From Selaginella moellendorffii (Eukaryota > Streptophyta > Lycopodiopsida > Selaginellales > Selaginellaceae): a stretch of DNA of 64,000 nucleotides. Where the stretch lies: positions 1,004,067 through 1,068,066 of the forward strand of contig NW_003314322.1 in assembly GCF_000143415.4 (NCBI RefSeq), read 5' to 3'. The notes beneath the pieces were generated by a model. It was not told the origin of the DNA and did not search any database. It saw nothing but the letters and a program-made list of their open reading frames with translations. Below are positions 10,037 through 21,765 of the stretch, in pieces (positions within the stretch are counted from its first letter, which is position 1; each line of letters opens with the position of its first letter). The position numbers and the translations under genes are program-made.

Positions 10037-12031
10037 CTAAGGGACTGGATGATCCTGGTTGACAAAAATGTTAGACAAGACCACATACGGAGTCGCCTTG
10101 TCGTCCTCAATCCAATCCATGGATGCCGCCTCTCCACCTCCTTCCAGATCCAAAAGCCGTGAAGCAGCACGCTGGCCGCACCCTAGATCACCATGGATCC
10201 CACTGCAGCACAACAAAGTCCTCCAAGACACGAGATCAGGCTCAAACGGCATAGACTCCGTGAGCTCTTCCGCTTGCTCCAGCATCCCCGATCGACCCAG
10301 AAGATCAATCATGCAAATGTATTGATCCAAGCTTCGGATCATCGCAAAGCTCTCCTCAATGTCCAAGAAGAGCTGGAGCCCGACCTTCAGGAGCCCCTTG
10401 TGGCTACATGCCGAGATAGCGATGTTGAAGGTAACACCGTCGGGATCCTCGCCCTGGACGAGCATCTCCCAAAAGGCCGCCAGCCCGAGCAGAGAATGCC
10501 CGCTTTGGGCATATGCTGCAATCATCCCATTCCAAGCCACAAGATCTCTTCGTTCAATACAATCGAAAAGATCTCGCGCAGTAGCCAGGCAGCCACACTT
10601 TGCGTAGAGATTGACCATGACGCTCGTCATTGTCACATCGGCGGCGAGATCCTTGGCGGCGGCCAGCTCGTAGAGGAGCTTTCCCTCCGCGAGAGCCCTG
10701 GCGTGAACGCACGCATCAAGAATGCTGATGAAGATCACCTTGTTGATGGGATACCCGTGGAGATCCATCGACCGGAAGAGCTCCAGCGATTCCTGGAGAT
10801 GGCCACGCTGCGCATAGCCCTCGAGCATCGTCCCCCAGGCCACCACGTCCTTGTCTTCCATTCGATCGAAGAGCCCCCGCGCCTCGCCCAGATCGTTCCT
10901 CCGGACGTAGCCATCGATGAGCGCCGTCCAGGAGATCACGTCGCGCTTGGACGGCCCCATGCGCTGGAAGAGACCCCGCGCTTCTTCCACCCTCCCGATC
11001 TGCGCGTAGCCAGTGATCATCACGTTCCAGGTGACGGTGCTGCGCAGCTCGGGCGGCATCCGCTGGAAGAGCTCCGCAGCATGATCCATGGATCCGTGCT
11101 GCGCGTATCCGGAGATCATCGCGGTCCAAGAGACAACTGTGCGAGCCGGGATCTCCTCGAAGAGCGCCCTGGCTTGATCAAGATGCCCCTTTTGGGCATA
11201 TGCGGTGATCATTGCGGTCCAGGTGACCACATCCGGCTGGGCGGCTTTGTCGAAAAAATCCCGTGCTTGTTCTACGTTGGAATTCTGGGAGATTCCAACA
11301 ATCATAGTGTTGTATGTTACAACGCTTCTTTCCGGGATCTCATCGAAGAGAGCTTTCGCATCTTCAAGATGCCCAGACAAGGCAAGTGCTGTGAGCATTG
11401 CGTTCCAGGTGATGACGTTCCTGTGGGAGATTCGATCGAAAACAATCCTTGCGCTTGCGAGATCACCGTTTTGCGAGAACGCAGAGATCAAGGAGTTGTA
11501 GCTCGCTGTGGTTCTGTGCAGCATCGAATCGAACAGCCGCTTTGATTCGAGGATTTGCCCCTTGAGCCCGAACGCGACGATCATCGCGTTGCAAGCGAAT
11601 GGATCCCACTGCGGCAGCCGATCGAACAGCTTCCTCGCGTCGCTGAATCTCCCATTCTGGGAGAGCGCCGCGAGCATGGAATTCCAAGAGACCTCGTTGC
11701 GGCAGGGCGCGGCATCGAAGATTCTCCGCGCCTCGCGCAGATGCCCGGTCCGGGCATACGCCGAGAGCATGATCGTCCAGGAGAAGGAGTTGGGGCTCTC
11801 GATCCGATCGAAGGCCGCGCGCGCGGCATCGACGCTGCCGCAGCTGCTGTACATCTGGACGAGGAGATTGCCGAGGAAGGTGTGGCGATCGAAGCCGAGA
11901 GCGGTGAGGTGCTGGTGGAGGGATCTGCCATCGCCGAGGGACTTGGACCGCGCATGCTGCCGCAAGAGCGAGGCGTAGTGTTCTAGCGAAGCCGAGGACA
12001 AGCAAGAGGAGGAAGATCGCGCTAAAGCCAC
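10037..12031 (-). CDS. PLS-type pentatricopeptide-repeat protein with truncated E region
   Basis: An intronless ORF of 664 residues. From about residue 50 it is a continuous array of PPR motifs, for example NSFSWTIMLSAYARTGHLREA, with the alternating P/L/S spacing of plant PLS proteins; many repeats carry the VVTWTAMI- and VVSWTAMI-like helix A. PLS proteins bind organelle RNA and mostly specify C-to-U editing sites. The N-terminus lacks an obvious long targeting peptide but is Ser/Arg-rich. The E motif starts (LVSWRTLLCCSGIHGD, then TPYVVLSNIF) but breaks off after about 10 residues with an unrelated tail, and no E+ or DYW domain follows. If functional it would need a DYW partner in trans. 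It is divergent from the kinase gene to its right. Confidence 0.92.
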   Translation of the reverse strand: MALARSSSSCLSSASLEHYASLLRQHARSKSLGDGRSLHQHLTALGFDRHTFLGNLLVQMYSSCGSVDAARAAFDRIESPNSFSWTIMLSAYARTGHLREARRIFDAAPCRNEVSWNSMLAALSQNGRFSDARKLFDRLPQWDPFACNAMIVAFGLKGQILESKRLFDSMLHRTTASYNSLISAFSQNGDLASARIVFDRISHRNVITWNAMLTALALSGHLEDAKALFDEIPERSVVTYNTMIVGISQNSNVEQARDFFDKAAQPDVVTWTAMITAYAQKGHLDQARALFEEIPARTVVSWTAMISGYAQHGSMDHAAELFQRMPPELRSTVTWNVMITGYAQIGRVEEARGLFQRMGPSKRDVISWTALIDGYVRRNDLGEARGLFDRMEDKDVVAWGTMLEGYAQRGHLQESLELFRSMDLHGYPINKVIFISILDACVHARALAEGKLLYELAAAKDLAADVTMTSVMVNLYAKCGCLATARDLFDCIERRDLVAWNGMIAAYAQSGHSLLGLAAFWEMLVQGEDPDGVTFNIAISACSHKGLLKVGLQLFLDIEESFAMIRSLDQYICMIDLLGRSGMLEQAEELTESMPFEPDLVSWRTLLCCSGIHGDLGCGQRAASRLLDLEGGGEAASMDWIEDDKATPYVVLSNIFVNQDHPVP

Positions 12032-12862
12032 CTTTGATCAAATCAAACCATGGGAAATCCAATCCTTTCTATCAATGATTTGTATGTACCACGGTGGTTG
12101 CGTCTCTTTGCAGCGCGCATTGATAAGCTTGATTTTGCGGTTAGAAGTTTCAGACAAAAAAAAGGTGGATGGATGGATTTGTCTGTCCGATCACGAGCAT
12201 TGCCGCGCTGGGGATGAGCGATTAAATTCCCGTGGACTCTCGGCGACAAGGTGTGAATCGCGCGAGATTATAAAACAGTGGGGGAAACCCTGTGCGTGAT
12301 CCATATGGGATGAAAAGAAAAAAAAAATGCTCTCTCTGCTATTTAATTCCCTCGATCGCTTGGTGGGAGTTCTTCGAGCACGGGAGTTCTTCGCCCACTT
12401 GCAGCGAATTTGTGGAGCACAATCGTTGCAACTTGCAAACACGCGCCAGAAAAAAAGAAAAGAAAAAACAAGAAAAGAATTCGCGTTGGGAAGAATGTAC
12501 GATCGCGAAAACGATGGAAACTTACAGCCCCACGCTTCCGCAACGATCAATGACGAGCACTAGTGAAACCATCCTCTGGAAATCGAACACTCAGGCATCG
12601 TGAACAGGAAGAAACGCTTGGATAAACCCAAAAAGAATTGGATCACTGATCGCAAACATCGTTGTATGATCCGTGCGGGGGTCCCGAGCGAGCGAGCGAG
12701 CGAGCGAGCGCTGCGATCCCAAGCACGCAAAATTTCTCTTTCCTTGTCGTGATCGCTGTGTGGATCTTCAGCGTGTGCCAAGCAAGGGGAATAGTGTAGT
12801 CCAAAGACGAGGAAAAACAAAGCCAAGAAAATGTGGGTGGGGTTTCTAGGCTATAGTTTATT
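12032..12862. promoter_or_regulatory. Intergenic region between divergent PPR and kinase genes
   Basis: About 830 bases between two divergently oriented genes, so it should hold both promoters. A (GAGC)n microsatellite lies at about 12689-12710. No strong TATA box was picked out. Short A-rich and purine-rich runs occur at 12300-12480. Promoter function is inferred only from position. Confidence 0.4.
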
Positions 12863-13674
12863 ATGGATGAGCAAGAGGAGCAGCAAGATGCGGAGGACGC
12901 GCTCGTCCTCTTCCCAGCACCAGCGCCAGCGGTAGCACCAGCAGCAGCAGCGCCGCCACCGCACCAGGTAAGCGATCGATCCATCGCCGATTGATTGATC
13001 GGCGGCGCGGCCGATCGATCGATCGATGCATCGCCCGCCCTAGCGCCGCCGCTTAGGTGTCTGTGATCGCATATTTCCTTCGATTCTCCTTCGATCCGTG
13101 CTGAATCGCTTGTGGATTTCTGGAATTGCCAGGCTGGGGTGCCGCTGCCTGTGACGGGGTTTCTTTTCTTTCTCCCCGTGTGTGTGTGGGGGGGAAGGAG
13201 AAGATGAGAGAGAGATAAAGAGCTCTTTTGCCTTTCTTCTTTGTTCTTCTACCACTTCGTGTGCGCAACTTGGACTGGGAGACTAAGGCCGGATCACGGG
13301 CGATGGAAAATGACTGTCCTGAGCACAGAGAAACGCAGAGGTGGTTGTTGGCAGTGATTGGATTGCTTGCTTTCTTCTCTTGCGGCTCGCCTCTACTTTA
13401 TTTTCTTTCTTCCCCCTTTATTTTCGGTGATTGATCTTCTTTTCTTCCTTGACGCTCAGGGAGCGCCGGCGAAGCAGCGGCGAAGATGGTTTCTACGATG
13501 CGACTTAGATCCTCGGTGTTTCAGTTCCAGCAACTTGTGGAGAAAGGTGCGAAGCTAGAGCTTTATGATTTCATGATTTCTCACTTCGTTTTCCTCTGTT
13601 TTGCTTCCTTCCAGGATCATCATCACCAGCAGCTCGTCGCCTGAGCTTGCGATGAATTGTCATAGCGGTCAGCG
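12863..13674 (+). other. Possible 5' exons/leader of the PAS-EDR-Raf kinase gene
   Basis: An ATG at 12863 opens 35 codons (acidic start, then an Ala/Pro-rich tract) ending in a clean donor GTAAGC at 12968. A second candidate exon lies at about 13460-13546, between an acceptor (CTTGACGCTCAG) and a donor (GTGCGA). The best next acceptor (TTCCTTCCAG, about 13606-13615) leads into stops in the frame needed for the kinase; a weaker acceptor (CATAG before 13664) would keep the frame open into ATG 13675. It is therefore either spliced 5' UTR or N-terminal coding sequence. Confidence 0.4.
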
Positions 13675-16600
13675 ATGTTTGGAGGCCACAGGTGCAGCAC
13701 GGCTGGGCTGAGGCAGCAGATATTACCTGGTGAAGAGCTCGAGGATCAAGCGTGGCTGCTCCGGCCCAAAGTCTTGGGAAAGCCTGCCGGTACTCCGGAT
13801 GTTAGCCTCGATGCTTTCAGGGTCTGGAAGTCGGTGGTCTACCGAGGTGCCAGTCTTCCAGCCGGTTTTGTCGACTTGGAGCAGCTTTATCAGTTTGAGG
13901 CACTCGGACAGGCAGTGTTTTGCACCGATCTCCATGGCGATATAACGTACTGGTGTGTATTTTTCGAGCGCTCCACGCTGGTGGCTTTCCGGACTTACAG
14001 CCTTTTCTGTGTTTGCAGGAGCAATACCGCTGAAGCGTTATACCTCTGGAGAAAAGAAGAAGTTAGTGGACTGAACGTACTCAACATCCTTTTCCCCTTG
14101 GACGCTCTCAAGTCATCAAAGGAAATCCTTGCTCACGTTGGTCAAGGAAAGCTATGGTCGGGAGAGCATGCTTTTCTCAGGCGCGACGGCGTTCTTATCA
14201 ATACCATGGTTATGAGCAGTCCACTTATGGGTAACGGCCGCCAGATTCAGGGTATTGTTGCAATCTCTTCGCAAATCGACAAGCCAGGCAGCATGAGAAG
14301 CCGAGAACCTGAACGGATGGACTCGGATATATCTGAAAGCTCCATATCAAACTTGGAGCGGGTCGATTCCATGCAGCAGCACTCCAACTTGCCAGCAGGA
14401 ACTGGAATCTTTGTAAGTCCGCATGCCTTCGATATTTTCGCGGGATTTTGTGTTTATTCAAGCTTTCTATGCAGAGGCTGGGATTAAGTTCCATGCAGTA
14501 CCTGTTCCGGAGGTTTGGTTTTGGAGCCGCCAAACCCGAAGAAGATCAGGCAGCTGCGGCACAGGACCACCAAATGGCGTCTGAATCTTCAGACCTCCTC
14601 CACATAAGCTACGGTGGAGAGTATTACTCGGGGAATTCAAGTCGTCAAAACTCACCACGGATCCAAAAAGCTTCTGATCCTAACAGCGACGAGAGACTCG
14701 GCACTCCTGATCAGCAATCCAGGAGTTACGTTCCATGCAGTGAAACCGCTGGGGGGAATTTCATGTCCAGATTTAACGCTGGTTTACCCGCTGGAGGAGC
14801 TTATGGAAATGTCCCAGAGTCACCAAGAAATATCATGGTTGACAGTTGGTACTCACAACAACAACAGCAACAAGCTGCCGAAGATGATTTTCATCTTCAA
14901 ATGGCACTTTCGCTGCGGGTTCCTTCGGACAAGCCAGATGCAGATGCAGACGATTCCAGTACGAGGACGGGAAAATCATCTTCCGACGTGACTAAAGCCG
15001 AGACTACGTCTTATCGCTATTGGGTAAGTTCAATGACATCTTTCGATACTGCGAACTTGATACGTGCTTCTCCTTTGCAGGTGACGAGCTCTCTAAGTTA
15101 CGATGAGTGGATTGAGGATGGCTTTTACGAGCTGTGGGGAATGAGTCCTCATGTCTGGAGCATTTGCACTGACTCTTCTGAGCAAGGCCGGATGCCTCCA
15201 TTGGAATCTCTACGTCGTGTGCATCCATCAGAGGCAGTCTTCGATGTGGTGCTCGTGGACAGAAGTGTAGATCCCGCGCTATGTGCACTAGAAGACAGGG
15301 TGGTCAATCTAGCGTACGAAGCAAACGAAGTCTTTGATTTAGCTTCTCAACTGGGAAAGCTAGTCGCAGTCGAGATGGGGGGCCCTGCTGCTTCGGACGA
15401 TGATTTGGTTGAGACGTGGCTGCAAAATCGTTTGAAGCTGATGCAGATCTCCGGGAGTGTGGTTCTTCCAATCGGACTCATCAAGGCTGGTCTCTCTAGG
15501 CACAGGGCTCTTCTTTTCAAGGTGAGTCTTCTCCATGTAATCACCAGTCTTTTAACGCAAGAAGCTGTGTTTTTCCAGGTGCTAGCAGATAGTGTTGGCC
15601 TACCGTGTCGCCTTGTCCGCGGCCACCCCTTCTGTGCCAAGGAGGAAGACGCTTTTGCTCTCGTTAAATGCAACAGCGGGAGGTAAATCTTCGTCATGCT
15701 CGCGACGTCTTAAGAGCTGAATTTTGTCGTTCCATGTTGCAGGGAATGGGTCGTAGACTTAGTCTGCAAACCGGGGCTTTTGCTTCCACCCGAAACAAGA
15801 ACTCCTGTATCTGCTGGGATGGGAAGCCCTTCTTTGCGACAAACGTCCTCATCCTCCCCGGACTCAGCTTCTAGTTCCGTTTCTATTAAAAGATCAAACT
15901 CTGCGGACGAGCCGCCAAATCCAGAGAAGGGTGAACAGGAAGGCAGGCCGGTGGATTTTATTAGCAAGACGACTCGCTTCAAGGAAAGGACTAGAGAGGA
16001 ACTCATAGCAAAAGCAAGAGAAAAAGAGGTTGACCAACAGAAAGCTATAAAGATGGCAAGTCACGTAGATGACTACGAGATCAAATGGGAAGACGTCCAT
16101 ATTGGTGAACGCGTTGGGCAGGGTATGTCAACTCTTCCAGTTTTCTAAATTTGCTAACTGTTTATTTTCCAGGTTCTTTTGGAAGGGTCTATCACGCTGA
16201 CTGGCAAGGCTCCGTAAGTGGATTTTCTAGACTGAGCTTTATGAAACTAAGTTTGGACTTCACAGGATGTTGCAGTCAAAGTTTTCCTGGATCAAGACAT
16301 CAGGTCTGAAGCGCTTGAAGAGTTCAAACGAGAGGTATACTTTCTATCACTCTCTCGTGATCTAACTGGTCCGCTTTAGGTGGCGATGATCCGTCGGCTG
16401 CGGCATCCAAACATAGTTCTCTTCATGGGAGCGGTCACACAGCCTCCAAACTTATCACTGGTTACCGAGTTCTGTCCAAGGTATTTCAGACACTCAATTG
16501 CCTCCCTTCAAGCAGTTCTTAAGGTGTCAAGTTTGCAGAGGGAGCCTATTCAGGATTCTGCAAAAAACCAAACTGGATGAGCGTCGACGCCTACGTATGG

Positions 16601-17448
16601 CCCTTGATGTGGTAAGCATCATGCCAGTTGAACACTTCTTCTCACACGCATGTAATCAGTCCAAAGGAATGAATTATCTCCATCGATGCTGTCCTCCTAT
16701 AGTACACAGGGACTTGAAATCCCCGAATTTGCTAGTGAAGGAAAACTGGACGATCAAGGTGATTTATCAAGTGAACAAAGTGTGCTGTTGCTTAATAATT
16801 GTCCACTGCTGTACAGGTGTGTGATTTTGGATTGTCGCGCCCAAAGAACAACACTTTTCTTACTTCTAAAACTGGAGTTGGAACGGTAAGCAGCCGTTCT
16901 GATTCTGGCTTTTTGCTTTTTTCTTACCGTGAGACGTGTTGCAGCCCGAGTGGACTGCTCCAGAGGTTTTGCGCAACGAGCCATCTGACGAGAAGTAAAA
17001 CATGAACTTTCTCCGTGGCACCAGAGTTTTTCACGTCACTTCGCTTTTCCTTTGTTTTTCTCTGGACAGGTGTGATGTCTACAGCTTTGGGGTGATTTTG
17101 TGGGAGCTTGCGACGCTCCAGCAACCGTGGGCTGGCATGAACTCCATGCAGGTTCGAGAGAAAAAACAAAGCAAGCTTTTTTGGTTCTAGTTCTAATCTC
17201 GCTGTTCCAGGTGATTGGAGCTGTGGGCTATCTAAACCAGAGGCTGCCAATACCCGACCACATCGAGCCGGGGATCATAGCATTGATGCAGGCTTGTTGG
17301 TCCTCGTAAGTTTCCAAGATTTCTAATCAAAATGTTACCCTTTTCGTTTTCTTTCTTGCACAGAGACCCAAAAGCTCGGCCATCTTTTGGCGAAATAATG
17401 CACAAACTAAAGACACTGCCGCGGTACGCCTTCACAAAACAGTCGTGA
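13675..17448 (+). CDS. ANR/ARK: PAS-EDR-Raf-like MAP3K of the ANR/ARK (CTR1/EDR1-related) family, 16 exons
   Basis: Exons: 13675-13952, 14019-14412, 14475-15023, 15081-15521, 15579-15682, 15743-16122, 16173-16213, 16266-16334, 16380-16480, 16539-16611, 16660-16758, 16817-16885, 16945-16994, 17070-17151, 17211-17305, 17364-17448. All junctions keep frame, giving about 969 residues. An N-terminal PAS domain (about residues 65-190; [18 protein letters not shown]) precedes a Q/S-rich linker. An EDR1/CTR1-type domain follows ([17 protein letters not shown] to the [11 protein letters not shown] segment). The C-terminal kinase has a GQGSFGRV loop, VAVK lysine, [16 protein letters not shown] and GTPEWTAPE, all intact. 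In moss this architecture activates SnRK2 kinases in ABA and osmotic-stress signalling and links to ethylene signalling. The start codon is uncertain. Confidence 0.9.
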
Positions 17449-17728
17449 GAGTCTCGTGAAGAAGAAAAGGAGAGTTTCTTCTGTACAAACATTTTGGATG
17501 CTCTCTTCTCTCGTGTAATTTAGCATGGTTTTTAGCTCTCATAATTTTACCTTGTGAGTTTGGGCCCTTTGTGTTGTTATATATATTTGCGTCGAGGGTT
17601 TTATTTGCCAATGGCGACACGTATGAAGACGAGGTGGCGCCGGCTCTTGGCTTGGAGCATCCACAGCTCTGCCAAGTTGTAGATCACACAAGTTTCTAGG
17701 CTAGAATTAGAGCGAGCGCGCAGCACGC
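17449..17728. other. Short intergenic spacer between kinase and SPS genes
   Basis: Only 280 bases separate the kinase stop codon from the SPS start, both on the plus strand. This space must hold the kinase 3' UTR and the SPS promoter/5' UTR. An AT-rich TTATATATATTTGCG run at about 17578-17592 could contain a TATA box, but this was not tested. Confidence 0.4.
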
Positions 17729-20700
17729 ATGGCTGGGAATGAGTGGATCAATGGATATTTGGAGGCGATTCTTGATAGCGGCGTGGGGATCGACGAGCAG
17801 CGCGGCGGCTCGAGCGATCGCAAGGCGCCGCCGTCGCCCGATCTTCTGGGATTCAATGCCAGCAGGTACTTTGTGGAGGAGGTCGTGAGTGGATTCGATG
17901 AGACGGACATCCATAGAACCTGGGTAAAGGTCAGTTGGTCGATTGCTCTTCTTTGCCAAGCATCGCGGCTATACTAGAGTTTTGTAATCGATCGAATGGA
18001 GTGATTTTCGCAGGCTACTGCCACCAGGAATGTGAGGGAACGAAGCGCTCGATTGGAGAACTTGTGCTGGAGGATTTGGCACCTTACCAGGAAGAAGAAA
18101 CAGGCAAGTTTTTGCCCTCTTTGGTTTTTTTTTTTTTTGGTGTTCTAATTGTTTCGACGATAGAATGAAGCCGAGCACGCACAGCGCGTGTCGCATCGCA
18201 AAATCCAGCGCGAGCAGGGCCTGCTGGAGACGACCGAGGATTTATCAGAGGGAGAGAAGGCCGATCCTCCCGTGGAAGTTGTCCCCAACGAGAACGAGAA
18301 CGAGAGCTCGATGAAGAGGATCGCCTCCGACTTGGAAGAGACGTGCAACGCTCCTTCGATCGCTCCCGCTAGCGACGAGCAGCAGCACAAGGAGAGAAAG
18401 CTCTACATTGTCATGATAAGGTGACGCCATAGATCATACTATCTCTACGTAGTTTTCTTCCTTTGTTTAAACTTGTTTTCTCCCTCGCAGTCTTCATGGT
18501 CTTGTTCGTGGAGAAAACATGGAGCTCGGTCGTGATTCGGACACCGGAGGCCAGGTGAAACTAGAAACTTCTTCGTTTATTCTTTCGCAGTCTTGACTTT
18601 CGAATCGTATAGGTGAAATATGTTGTCGAGTTCGCGAGAGCTCTGGCTTTGATGCCGGAAGTCTACCGTGTCGACTTGCTCACGCGCCAGATCTCCGCTC
18701 CCGACGTGGATTGGAGCTACGGTGAGCCGACCGAGATGCTGTCCTCGGACGAGAACGTAGCCGGCGAGAGCAGCGGTGCTTACATCGTCCGCATTCCCTG
18801 CGGACCGCGAGACAAGTATCTCCGCAAGGAGCTCCTCTGGCCTTACATCCAGGAGTTCGTCGACGGCGCTCTCTCGCACATCCTCAACATGTCCAAAGTC
18901 TTGGGAGACCAGCTCTCGTCCGAAAATCGCGTGTGGCCTTATGTCATTCACGGGCATTACGCGGACGCCGGTGACAGTGCGTCGCTGCTCTCGGGAGCTC
19001 TCAACGTGCCGATGGTGCTCACGGGCCACTCGCTGGGGCGGAACAAGTTGGAGCAGCTTCTCAAGCAGGGGAGACAGTCCAAGGAGGATATAAACTCGAC
19101 GTACCGTATCATGAGACGGATCGAGGGGGAGGAGCTCGCGCTAGATGCGGCCGAGCTGGTGATCACCAGCACGAGGCAGGAGATTGTGGAGCAGTGGGGA
19201 CTTTACGATGGATTCGACGTGAAGCTGGAGAGAACTTTGAGAGCCCGGTTGAAGCGTGGAGTGAGCTGCCGAGGTCGTTACATGCCTCGGATGGTGGTAT
19301 GTTTCTTTTTCTTGTATATGTTCTTAGTTGGTTTTGATCCTCCTCTTGTGTTTTTCTTTCAAGGTGATTCCACCCGGGATGGATTTTAGCAATGTGATTG
19401 TCCAGGACGCTGGTGATGTTTTCGAAGGCGAGGGGGACGTTGCGTTCACTGGCACGGAAGCGGCGGCAGTGATGCCAGTTTCTCCACGGCCACAGCCACC
19501 AATCTGGGGAGAGGTGACAAAAAAAACTGGTTTTTGTACGTGTTTTCAACGATTGTTCTTCGTTAACAGGTGATGCGTTTCTTCGTCAACCCTCACAAAC
19601 CCATGGTTTTGGCTCTTGCTCGTCCGGATCCCAAGAAGAACATCACTACACTGCTCAGGGCTTTTGGAGAGTGTCGCCCCCTTCGAGACTTGGCAAACCT
19701 CGTAAGTACTTCAATCTCACGGTAATTTCTCTTACTAATTCTTTCGCTTTCTAGACGCTTGTGATGGGAAATCGCGATGATATCGACGAGATGTCTGCTG
19801 CAAGCTCAAATGTCCTTACACAAGCTCTCAAGCTTATCGACAAGTACGACCTTTACGGCCAGGTTGCTTATCCCAAACACCACAGGCAGTCAGATGTTCC
19901 CGAGATCTATCGCCTCGCAGCCAAAACTAAGGTTGTCTGATCCAAATCTTTTCTTGTGTCGCTAACTTCCGAGGTTGCTGCAGGGTGTTTTCGTAAATCC
20001 AGCTCTGGTTGAGCCATTCGGCTTGACACTTATCGAGGTTGACAATGTCGTTACGTTCTATCAAAATGCTGATTGTTTCGGTTTTACTTTGTTTTACAGG
20101 CAGCAGCTCATGGTCTTCCAATGGTTGCGACGAAGAATGGAGGGCCAGTCGATATAGCTACCGTAAGTGTGTGTCTTACAAACTTCGTGTTCTTTCTAAC
20201 TTGGAAAACGTGAGCAGACTCTCCAAAACGGTGTCTTGGTCGATCCTCACGACCAGAAACAGATCGCCGATGGCTTGCTCAAGCTGCTAGCTGACAGAAA
20301 TGCGTGGCTAGAATACAGAAGAAACGGCCTCAAGAACATCCACTTGTACTCGTGGCCACAACACTGCCGGACTTATCTCTCCAGAGTGGCACTGCCGAAT
20401 GAGGCACCCACAGTGGCAGAGCGACGACGTCTACGGCAACATGGACACTGATTCCTTCGCCGACTCGCTCCGGGACGTGCAAGACATGTCCCTCCGCCTC
20501 TCGGACGATGGAGAGCGCAGCGGCTCGCTCAACAGCTCCCTGGAGAAAATCCTCCGGGGATCCAACAAGAACATTGAGCAACTCAAGCAGGCGTTTGAGA
20601 AACACATGCGAGCTCACGAGGAATCCGACATCTCGTCGCCGCAGCAGCAGAGTAATAGCAGTCACTCCTCGAACCGGCTGCCGTTTTCTCGCAAGAAACG

Positions 20701-21765
20701 GCGGTTCTTCGTCATCGCGGTCGATAGCTACGACGTCGAAGGGAGCCGGGACTGTCCTGCCAAGCCGATGATCAACGTTATACAGGAGATACTCAAGGCT
20801 GGCAAGTCGGACTCGGGTGGCCGAGCCACGAGCTTTGTGCTGTCCACGGCACTGACTTCGAGCGAGACTGTGTCGCTGCTGAGCTCCGCAGGAATTGGAG
20901 TGGCCGAGTTCGATGCATTGATATGTAGCAGCGGGAGTGAGCTACTTTACCCGGGTGGAGGACAAAATTCGGACGAAACCAACAACAACTCACAGAACCA
21001 AAGCTCGTCACCGGGTGATCAGCAGCTAGTTTCTGATCCAGACTACTCGATCCACATTGGATATCGGTGGGGTGGCGAGGACCTCTCCAAAGCCATGCAG
21101 CGTTTGATTGCCAACATGGGATCATCTCACAAAGATGGAGAGGGGAAAGAAAAGGAAGAGGACTCGCAGATGACCATCTGCGAGGAGGAGAGCCGGCGTC
21201 ACTCGCACTGCCTCGCCTACAGCGTCGGAAGCGGCTGCGATAGCGACGTAAGTTCCTCCGGCTTGGAAGTTTGGTTTCTTTCTAACGCTTGTTTGATGAT
21301 CATATCAGGTGCCGAAGGTGGATTACCTCCGACAAGCTCTGCGGATGCGAGGCCTCCGCTCCCATGCCATTTACTGCTTTGGAGCGACCAAGCTTCACGT
21401 CCTCCCTCTCTTCGCCTCCCGCTCGCAAGCTCTAAGGTATAAAAATCTCTTTTTTTCCCTTTCCAGATCCTCTTAAACTCGGAACTTTCAGGTACTTGTT
21501 TGTGCGCTGGGGGATTGACGTATCCAACATGGTGGTGTTCGTGGGCGAGGACGGAGACACGGACTACGAGCAGCTCCTGGGAGGGACGCACCGGGTGGTG
21601 ATCCTCAAGGGGGCCGTGACCGCTGGCTCCGAGAGGCTTGTGCGATCGAGCAGCAGTTACACGCGAGAGGACGTCGCTCCAAATTCCTCGGACGGCCCCT
21701 ACGTTGCCATCACCCAGGACGATTATAGCAGCGAACAGATCATAGATGCGCTCAAGAAATTTTGA
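17729..21765 (+). CDS. SPS: Sucrose-phosphate synthase, 13 exons, with one apparent frameshift
   Basis: The enzyme makes sucrose-6-phosphate from UDP-glucose and fructose-6-phosphate in the cytosol. Exons: 17729-17929, 18014-18103, 18164-18420, 18491-18554, 18613-19296, 19364-19513, 19570-19701, 19755-19931, 19984-20037, 20100-20162, 20218-21247, 21309-21436, 21492-21765 (about 1100 residues, normal for SPS). The GT-B synthase part shows [38 protein letters not shown] and EPFGLTLIE (the E-x7-E pair). The C-terminal SPP-like domain starts at [16 protein letters not shown], near residue 152, lies where the light/dark phosphorylated Ser158 sits in spinach SPS. Intron 2 uses a GC donor. In exon 11 the frame changes by one base near 20392 between LSRVA and CRMRHPQW. 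Confidence 0.93.

Noticed and set aside
10193-11545. 450-residue plus-strand ORF
   Set aside because: It is an antisense shadow of the PLS PPR gene; GC-rich PPR codons leave the complementary frame open and it has no protein-like motifs.
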